Source: an uncultured Actinomycetes bacterium
GTDB taxonomy: Bacteria; Actinomycetota; Actinomycetes; Nanopelagicales; Nanopelagicaceae
Direction of reading: 5' to 3'
Assembly (NCBI GenBank): GCA_903916775.1
Contig: CAIWXY010000229.1
Location: forward strand, 1 to 17,855
DNA length: 17,855 nucleotides
Position numbers and translations under genes: made by a program. Numbering within the stretch: position 1 is the first letter of the stretch; each line of letters opens with the position of its first letter. Below the pieces are notes generated by a model that saw only the letters and a program-made list of their open reading frames with translations, was not told where the DNA came from and ran no database searches. Below are positions 14,129 to 17,855 of the stretch, in pieces.

Positions 14129-14482
14129 ATGAGAATTTTTATCCGCTGGGGCATTTTGGCCCTAGCGGTCTGGGCGGCTACAGCGCTGATTCCAGGAATA
14201 AAAGTTCATGGCGGAGCTTGGAGCTATCTCTGGGTAGCTCTGCTTTTCTCGGTAATCAATACCGTCTTAGGTTCGCTCATCAAAATTTTGACTCTTCCTG
14301 CAGTTATTTTGAGTGCAGGACTCTTCCTATGGGTGATCAATGCTGCAATGCTTGAACTCACTGCCCACTGGAGTAAATCACTGACCATCACATCGTTCTG
14401 GTCTGCTCTCTTTGCCTCAGCAATTATTAGCGTTATTACAAGCGTCGGACAGAAAATCACGCTTCGCACCCGCAATAATTAG
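14129..14482 (+). CDS. small four-TM membrane protein, PF04020 (phage holin 4 / YvlD-like) family
   Basis: This 117-residue protein has four membrane spans (about 5-22, 31-52, 55-78, 88-107) and the family pattern: 'A..L.PGI.v.g', then 'a.l...iN..lgs..k..tLP..il..Glf..viNa..l', seen here as TALIPGIKVHGG, INTVLGSLIKILTLPAVILSAGLFLWVINAAML in sections. These proteins are often named phage holin family, but they are chromosomal, widespread and of unknown function; nothing here suggests a prophage. ATG 14129 comes 2 bases after the sdhB stop, so it is probably co-translated with the sdh operon. A role in SDH biogenesis would be speculation. Confidence 0.85.
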   Translation: MRIFIRWGILALAVWAATALIPGIKVHGGAWSYLWVALLFSVINTVLGSLIKILTLPAVILSAGLFLWVINAAMLELTAHWSKSLTITSFWSALFASAIISVITSVGQKITLRTRNN

Positions 14483-14486
14483 CTCC

Positions 14487-14888
14487 ATGAGCGGCACAAA
14501 TCAACGAGAGATTAAACAGGTTGGACTTGTTGCTCTCGGTGGTGTCATAGGCTCCTTAAGTCGATGGGGATTTTCACTTTTCATACCGAACCATAATTTT
14601 GCGTGGGGAACACTCGCTGTCAATTACATCGGCTCAATCATCCTTACGGCTCTGATAGTCCACATCAAACATCATCCAGACCCTCAGTGGTGGTGGCGTC
14701 CGGCCATTGGCACTGGATTCTGCGGCGGATTTACGACCTACTCAGCTTTCGCGCTCAAACTCAATCAATATCTTGATGCCAAAAATATTCACTCATTACT
14801 CGAGTATTCCATCGCATCACTTGTTGGAACTTTCATCTTTGTCTACATCACTTATGAAATTGCAGATGCTAGATGGAGTAAAAAGTGA
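14487..14888 (+). CDS. crcB1: fluoride channel subunit CrcB/Fluc 1
   Basis: This 133-residue protein has four membrane spans and the Fluc signatures: GGVIGSLSRWGF near the N-terminus, NYIGS (Asn46 near the pore), and GFCGGFTTYSAF (about 77-88) with the TM3 break and F-box region. Together with the next gene it should form an antiparallel heterodimer that lets fluoride leave the cell. A longer frame starts at 14412, but ATG 14487 is preferred because it lies just after the previous stop (TAG 14480-14482) and the protein then matches the family length. The stop overlaps the next start (GTGA). No fluoride riboswitch fits in the 4-base gap upstream. Confidence 0.93.
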   Translation: MSGTNQREIKQVGLVALGGVIGSLSRWGFSLFIPNHNFAWGTLAVNYIGSIILTALIVHIKHHPDPQWWWRPAIGTGFCGGFTTYSAFALKLNQYLDAKNIHSLLEYSIASLVGTFIFVYITYEIADARWSKK

Positions 14889-15226
14889 GAGAGCTTCTTA
14901 TTTCACTCGGTGCAGGAGTCGGTGCCCCAGCTCGATATCTCGTAGATAAACACCTCAAGAAATTGCATTCGGTCAACCTGCCCATAGAAACTTTGCTCAT
15001 AAATATCGTGGGCTCGTTTGTCTTGGGCTTCACTGTCCATCGATCCGCAGACATAAGCTATCTCGTGGGTACAGGATTCGCTGGCGCCTTCACCACCTGG
15101 TCAACGTTTATGGTTGAGGTTCACGATCTATTTCAGAGACGCAAGCAAATGCGCGCTCTGGCCTATCTGGCACTTACCTTGGCTCTTGGAATTGCAGCCG
15201 CGGCGCTCGGTAATTCGATCAAGTAG
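14885..15226 (+). CDS. crcB2: fluoride channel subunit CrcB/Fluc 2
   Basis: This 113-residue partner of CrcB1 has GAGVGAPARYLVD, NIVGS (Asn40), the conserved GTGFAGAFTTWSTFMVE block (about 62-78) and a final helix ALAYLALTLALGIAAAALG. The start is GTG 14885, sharing GTGA with the crcB1 stop, so the two subunits are translationally coupled and made in similar amounts, as a heterodimer needs. The first subunit carries positive charges at its C-terminal end (RWSKK) and this one at RRKQMR between TM3 and TM4, consistent with opposite membrane orientation. It ends 6 bases before the stop of the opposing pepP gene. Confidence 0.92.
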   Translation: MRELLISLGAGVGAPARYLVDKHLKKLHSVNLPIETLLINIVGSFVLGFTVHRSADISYLVGTGFAGAFTTWSTFMVEVHDLFQRRKQMRALAYLALTLALGIAAAALGNSIK

Positions 15227-15232
15227 CGAGAT

Positions 15233-16690
15233 CTAGCTTCTAGAAATATTAGACATCCACACTTCAATTTCATCAGGGTGACTTGGGAGTGAATGGCTGA
15301 GTACCAGACATCCATTCTTCGTGACGAGGATGTCATCCTCAATACGAATACCTATGCCGCGGTATTCGGCGGGAAATAGCTCGTCATCCTCGTGGATATA
15401 GAGGCCTGGTTCTACTGTGAAAATCATTCCCTCTTCGATCAAGCCCTTGCGATAGCTCTCTTCACGCGCTTTGGCGCAATCATGAACATCTATACCAAGC
15501 ATGTGGCAGGTGCCGTGGAGTGTCCAACGACGATGGAATCCAGCGTCCGGTTTAAGGGATTCTTCTGCGCTCACAGGAAGAACGCCAAGCTCTTCGAGCC
15601 CCTTGGCTAGCACTTCCTGTGCAGCTTGGTGAATAGCAGCAAATGGAACCCCTGGCTTAATCGCTGCAAATCCTGCGCGTTGAGCTTCGTAGACCAACAT
15701 ATACAGCTTGCGCTGTGCTGGAGTGAATTTTCCATTGACTGGAAGAGTGCGGGTGATATCCGCAGTGTAATAAGAATCCATTTCGACGCCAGCATCGATC
15801 AAAATCAAATCACCATTACGTACAGCGCCATCATTTTGGATCCAGTGGAGAATGCAAGCATGAGATCCAGAAGCCGCGATGGTGTCATACCCCAAGTCGT
15901 TTCCTTCTAGGCGAGCACGCCCAAAGAAAGCTGATTCGACTATGCGTTCACCGCGAGCAACAGATGTCGCAGCAGGAAGCGCACGAACACAATCAACAAA
16001 ACCACGGCTCGTTGCATCGATAGCCTTTTGCATCTCACTAATCTCGTAAGAATCTTTGATCAATCGCATCTCATCTAAGGTTGTAGCCAGTTTCTTCTCG
16101 CGCTTCTTGCGCTTTTCAATCTGCTTATCGATCTTCTTATCTACACCGCTCAGAACAATCGTCTCTATCGAATCAGCGAGCACATCGCTAATGTCGGCGA
16201 TATCTCGTGTCGTAATGCCATATTTGGTCTCAGTCTCTTCCAACGTCATGCGACGACCGATCCAAAATTCGCCATGTCTTCTGTCTGTAAAAAATCCGTC
16301 ACTTTGTCGATCAGAACGAGGGTGAACAAAAAGTATGGCTTTGTGTCCATCGTTATCTGGCTCTAAAACGAAGACGGAGTCAGGCACTATGTCGTTGGAG
16401 AGGATTCCTGTTATCCAGGAAAAGGCAGAATGGGCGCGAAAACGATAATCGGTGTCATTGCTACGAACTTTTAGACGCCCTGCTGGTATTACTACACGGA
16501 TCCCTGGATAGAGCGCAGAGAGTTTACCTTGGCGCGCATGAGCGAAAGGCACAACTGCTTCGCGCTTGATATTGGTTAGGGGCGATGGCGCCCACCCCTG
16601 CTTAATAAATTCCGTCATTCCGCTGGCTACAGGAAGATCATGTGAGGCCTTGCCTTGATCGGAAAGGCTGGCACTGGAGTTGTTGCTCAT
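15233..16690 (-). CDS. pepP: Xaa-Pro aminopeptidase (aminopeptidase P, M24B)
   Basis: This 485-residue metallopeptidase removes an N-terminal residue preceding proline. An N-terminal AMP_N domain (about 45-180, RFRAHSAFSWITG) precedes a charged helical linker (185-205, KKIDKQIEKRKKREKK) and the pita-bread catalytic domain. The five metal ligands are visible: Asp299 (LIDAG), Asp311 (ADITRT), His396 (GTCHMLGIDVHD), Glu427 (TVEPGLY) and Glu451 (IRIEDD). A longer frame reaches 16861 but would run through the divergent gene; ATG 16690 is preferred because it gives the usual length and follows a -10 hexamer (TATTCT) by 7 nt. The first 25 residues are Ser/Asp-rich and probably disordered. It is cytosolic, with no signal peptide. 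Confidence 0.94.
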   Translation of the reverse strand: MSNNSSASLSDQGKASHDLPVASGMTEFIKQGWAPSPLTNIKREAVVPFAHARQGKLSALYPGIRVVIPAGRLKVRSNDTDYRFRAHSAFSWITGILSNDIVPDSVFVLEPDNDGHKAILFVHPRSDRQSDGFFTDRRHGEFWIGRRMTLEETETKYGITTRDIADISDVLADSIETIVLSGVDKKIDKQIEKRKKREKKLATTLDEMRLIKDSYEISEMQKAIDATSRGFVDCVRALPAATSVARGERIVESAFFGRARLEGNDLGYDTIAASGSHACILHWIQNDGAVRNGDLILIDAGVEMDSYYTADITRTLPVNGKFTPAQRKLYMLVYEAQRAGFAAIKPGVPFAAIHQAAQEVLAKGLEELGVLPVSAEESLKPDAGFHRRWTLHGTCHMLGIDVHDCAKAREESYRKGLIEEGMIFTVEPGLYIHEDDELFPAEYRGIGIRIEDDILVTKNGCLVLSHSLPSHPDEIEVWMSNISRS

Positions 16691-16697
16691 ACTTCCT

Positions 16698-16703
16698 AGA
16701 ATA
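16698..16703 (-). promoter_or_regulatory. -10 element of pepP, leaderless
   Basis: TATTCT on the minus strand, 7 nt (AGGAAGT), then ATG 16690. AGGAAG lies only 1 nt from the start, too close for a normal ribosome binding site. Confidence 0.5.
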
Positions 16704-16719
16704 CTCGCAATAAAGTCAC

Positions 16720-16725
16720 TACGCT
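16720..16725 (+). promoter_or_regulatory. -10 element of the Gfo/Idh/MocA gene, leaderless
   Basis: TACGCT, then TTAAGC (6 nt), then ATG 16732. With the pepP promoter this packs two divergent promoters into a 41-base gap, so their polymerase footprints must overlap. Confidence 0.55.
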
Positions 16726-16731
16726 TTAAGC

Positions 16732-17709
16732 ATGACAACTCATCTTCGTTGGGGATTTTTAAGTGCTGGTGGAATTGCAACAGCTGTTGCACAGGATTTT
16801 GCGATTGCAGGTATTCCAATTCGCGCTGTCGGAGCACGTGACATTGCAAAAGCGGAAGCATTTGCCGATCAGTTCAGCATCCCCAATCGCCATCAGGGTT
16901 ATGAGTCACTCGTTAATGATCCCGAAGTGGATATCGTTTATGTCTCGACAATTCACCCATGTCATCACGAACACGCCATGTTGGCGCTCAATGCTGGCAA
17001 GCATGTTCTATTAGAAAAGCCATTTACCATCAACGCGCGAGAAGCTAAGGAGATCGCAGATCTCGCACGGTCCAAGAATCTTTTTGTCATGGAAGCCATG
17101 TGGACTCGTTTTGTTCCTTCAATGGATGCAATTTTTGAAGTTATTAATTCAGGACAACTAGGTGATATCCAAGCTGTAATAGCTGATCACAGTCAGCACC
17201 TTCCACATGTTGCGCGTATGACCGAGCTCGAACTTGGTGGCGGTGCGCTATTAGATCTTGGTATTTATCCGGTTTCATTTGCGCACAGAATCCTGGGTAA
17301 GCCCTCGGCAATCACAGCAAAAGCCACCTTAACGAACACAAAAGTGGATTCAATGACGTCAATAATCTTTGAATACTCCACGGGTGCACAAGCAACACTT
17401 ACGACATGTTCAGTCGCAGCTGGTCCAGTCACTGCTTCGGTATTAGGTACTGAAGGAAGAATAGAAATTGATGGAGATTTTTATGGCCAAGCTACGTTTA
17501 GAGTTATCAATAAACTCGGAGAAGTAACTGATTCTTACAGCCACAAGATTTTGGGTCACGGACGCCAATACCAAGCCCTTCACGCTGAAAAATGCATCGC
17601 TGAAGGTCTCATCTCAAGCCCAGTAATGAGTATTGAGGAAACCATGGACATCATGGGAATTATGGATGCAATTCGGGCACAGACTGGGGTCAAGTATCCA
17701 ACAGAGTAG
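16732..17709 (+). CDS. Gfo/Idh/MocA-family NAD(P)-dependent oxidoreductase
   Basis: This 325-residue protein has an N-terminal Rossmann domain (about 6-120) with GFLSAGGIATAVAQDF, VYVSTIHPCHHEHAMLAL and the family catalytic EKPFT motif (Glu95-Lys96-Pro97). The C-terminal domain starts near 125 (MWTRFVPSM) and carries GGGALLDLGIYPVSFA (about 169-184). This arrangement is close to xylose dehydrogenase / trans-dihydrobenzenediol dehydrogenase-like members. Such enzymes oxidise or reduce sugars or inositol-type polyols; the substrate is not decidable here. A GH32 hydrolase gene follows 30 bases later, so a role in sugar use is likely. ATG 16732 is supported by the leaderless -10 spacing and by the GxxGIA position. 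Confidence 0.9.
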   Translation: MTTHLRWGFLSAGGIATAVAQDFAIAGIPIRAVGARDIAKAEAFADQFSIPNRHQGYESLVNDPEVDIVYVSTIHPCHHEHAMLALNAGKHVLLEKPFTINAREAKEIADLARSKNLFVMEAMWTRFVPSMDAIFEVINSGQLGDIQAVIADHSQHLPHVARMTELELGGGALLDLGIYPVSFAHRILGKPSAITAKATLTNTKVDSMTSIIFEYSTGAQATLTTCSVAAGPVTASVLGTEGRIEIDGDFYGQATFRVINKLGEVTDSYSHKILGHGRQYQALHAEKCIAEGLISSPVMSIEETMDIMGIMDAIRAQTGVKYPTE

Positions 17710-17726
17710 GTCACACCTGCTTGGCA

Positions 17727-17732
17727 TAGAAT
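17727..17732 (+). promoter_or_regulatory. -10 element of the GH32 gene, leaderless
   Basis: TAGAAT, then TGGGCAT (7 nt), then ATG 17740. No operator-like dyad was seen in the 30-base gap. Confidence 0.45.
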
Positions 17733-17739
17733 TGGGCAT

Positions 17740-17855
17740 ATGCGCCCCGAATTTCACTACACGCCTGCCACTAACTGGATGAACGATCCCAACGGATTGC
17801 TCTACTACAAGGGGTTTTTTCACCTTTTCTATCAATATAACCCAGAAGGCGATCA
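17740..17855 (+). CDS. GH32 glycoside hydrolase (sucrose/fructan hydrolase), 5' fragment
   Basis: Only the first 38 residues are in the window; the gene runs off the end. They read MRPEFHYTPATNWMNDPNGL and continue with YYKGFFHLFYQYNP. WMNDPNG is the GH32 signature, and its Asp is the catalytic nucleophile; the FHLFYQYNP block is the next conserved strand. The family releases fructose from sucrose, levan or inulin. No signal peptide precedes the domain, so the enzyme is probably cytosolic and acts on imported sucrose, sucrose-6-phosphate or short fructo-oligosaccharides. The neighbouring oxidoreductase suggests a sugar-use gene group extending downstream. Confidence 0.92.
   Translation, partial: MRPEFHYTPATNWMNDPNGLLYYKGFFHLFYQYNPEGD

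Noticed and set aside
14129..14482. Prophage remnant suggested by the holin family name
   Set aside because: No lysin, integrase or other phage gene is near; the family is mostly chromosomal and the gene sits in the sdh operon.
14412..14486. CrcB1 start at 14412
   Set aside because: It would overlap the preceding gene by 71 bases and add 25 residues absent from Fluc proteins.
15233..16861. Longer pepP frame starting at 16861
   Set aside because: The extra 57 residues are antisense to the oxidoreductase gene, Gln/Leu-rich and not family-like; ATG 16690 has a well-placed -10.

Overview
The window looks like a chromosomal stretch from a low-to-medium GC actinobacterium with a compact genome, plausibly a freshwater Nanopelagicales (acI)-type lineage. 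The actinobacterial markers are CrgA, a PknB kinase with PASTA repeats, a paired heterodimeric CrcB fluoride channel, and the large-SdhC form of succinate dehydrogenase typical of Actinobacteria. The base composition, very short intergenic gaps and many overlapping genes suggest a streamlined aquatic member. The lineage assignment is inference. crgA, trpG/pabA, pknB, the PP2C phosphatase, pheA and serS all lie near oriC in Mycobacterium, so this region is probably origin-proximal too.

Layout: 1-1706 is a plus-strand copper-handling cluster: the C-terminal end of a PCu(A)C-like chaperone, a 166-aa membrane protein, a 37-aa membrane miniprotein and a SCO/SenC protein. It converges, with a shared CTAG double stop, on a minus-strand two-component system (histidine kinase 1703-3181, response regulator 3200-3931). 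Between the regulator and crgA, 3932-4048 holds three DnaA-box-like nonamers and a perfect 8-bp dyad. Next come crgA (minus) and trpG (plus), divergent, then the minus-strand PP2C phosphatase and pknB, overlapping by GTGA. pheA, serS and a HAD phosphatase follow on plus; the HAD gene appears to start at an ATT codon. A tRNA-Ser(UGA) lies at 10410-10495.

The sdhC-sdhA-sdhB operon (10615-14126) continues with almost no gap into a PF04020-type small membrane protein and the crcB1-crcB2 pair, ending tail-to-tail with a minus-strand aminopeptidase P gene. That gene is divergent, across only 41 bp, from a Gfo/Idh/MocA oxidoreductase gene, which is followed by the first 38 codons of a GH32 (invertase/levanase-type) glycoside hydrolase running off the end.

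The most consistent unlisted signal is promoter architecture. At six genes (crgA, trpG, PP2C, pheA, serS, Gfo/Idh/MocA) a TANNNT -10 hexamer ends exactly 6 nt before the start codon, and at two more (pepP, GH32) exactly 7 nt before it. No leader or ribosome binding site fits in between, so leaderless mRNAs look widespread here. No mobile element, CRISPR array or obvious rho-independent terminator was found, and no intergenic stretch exceeds 300 bases.
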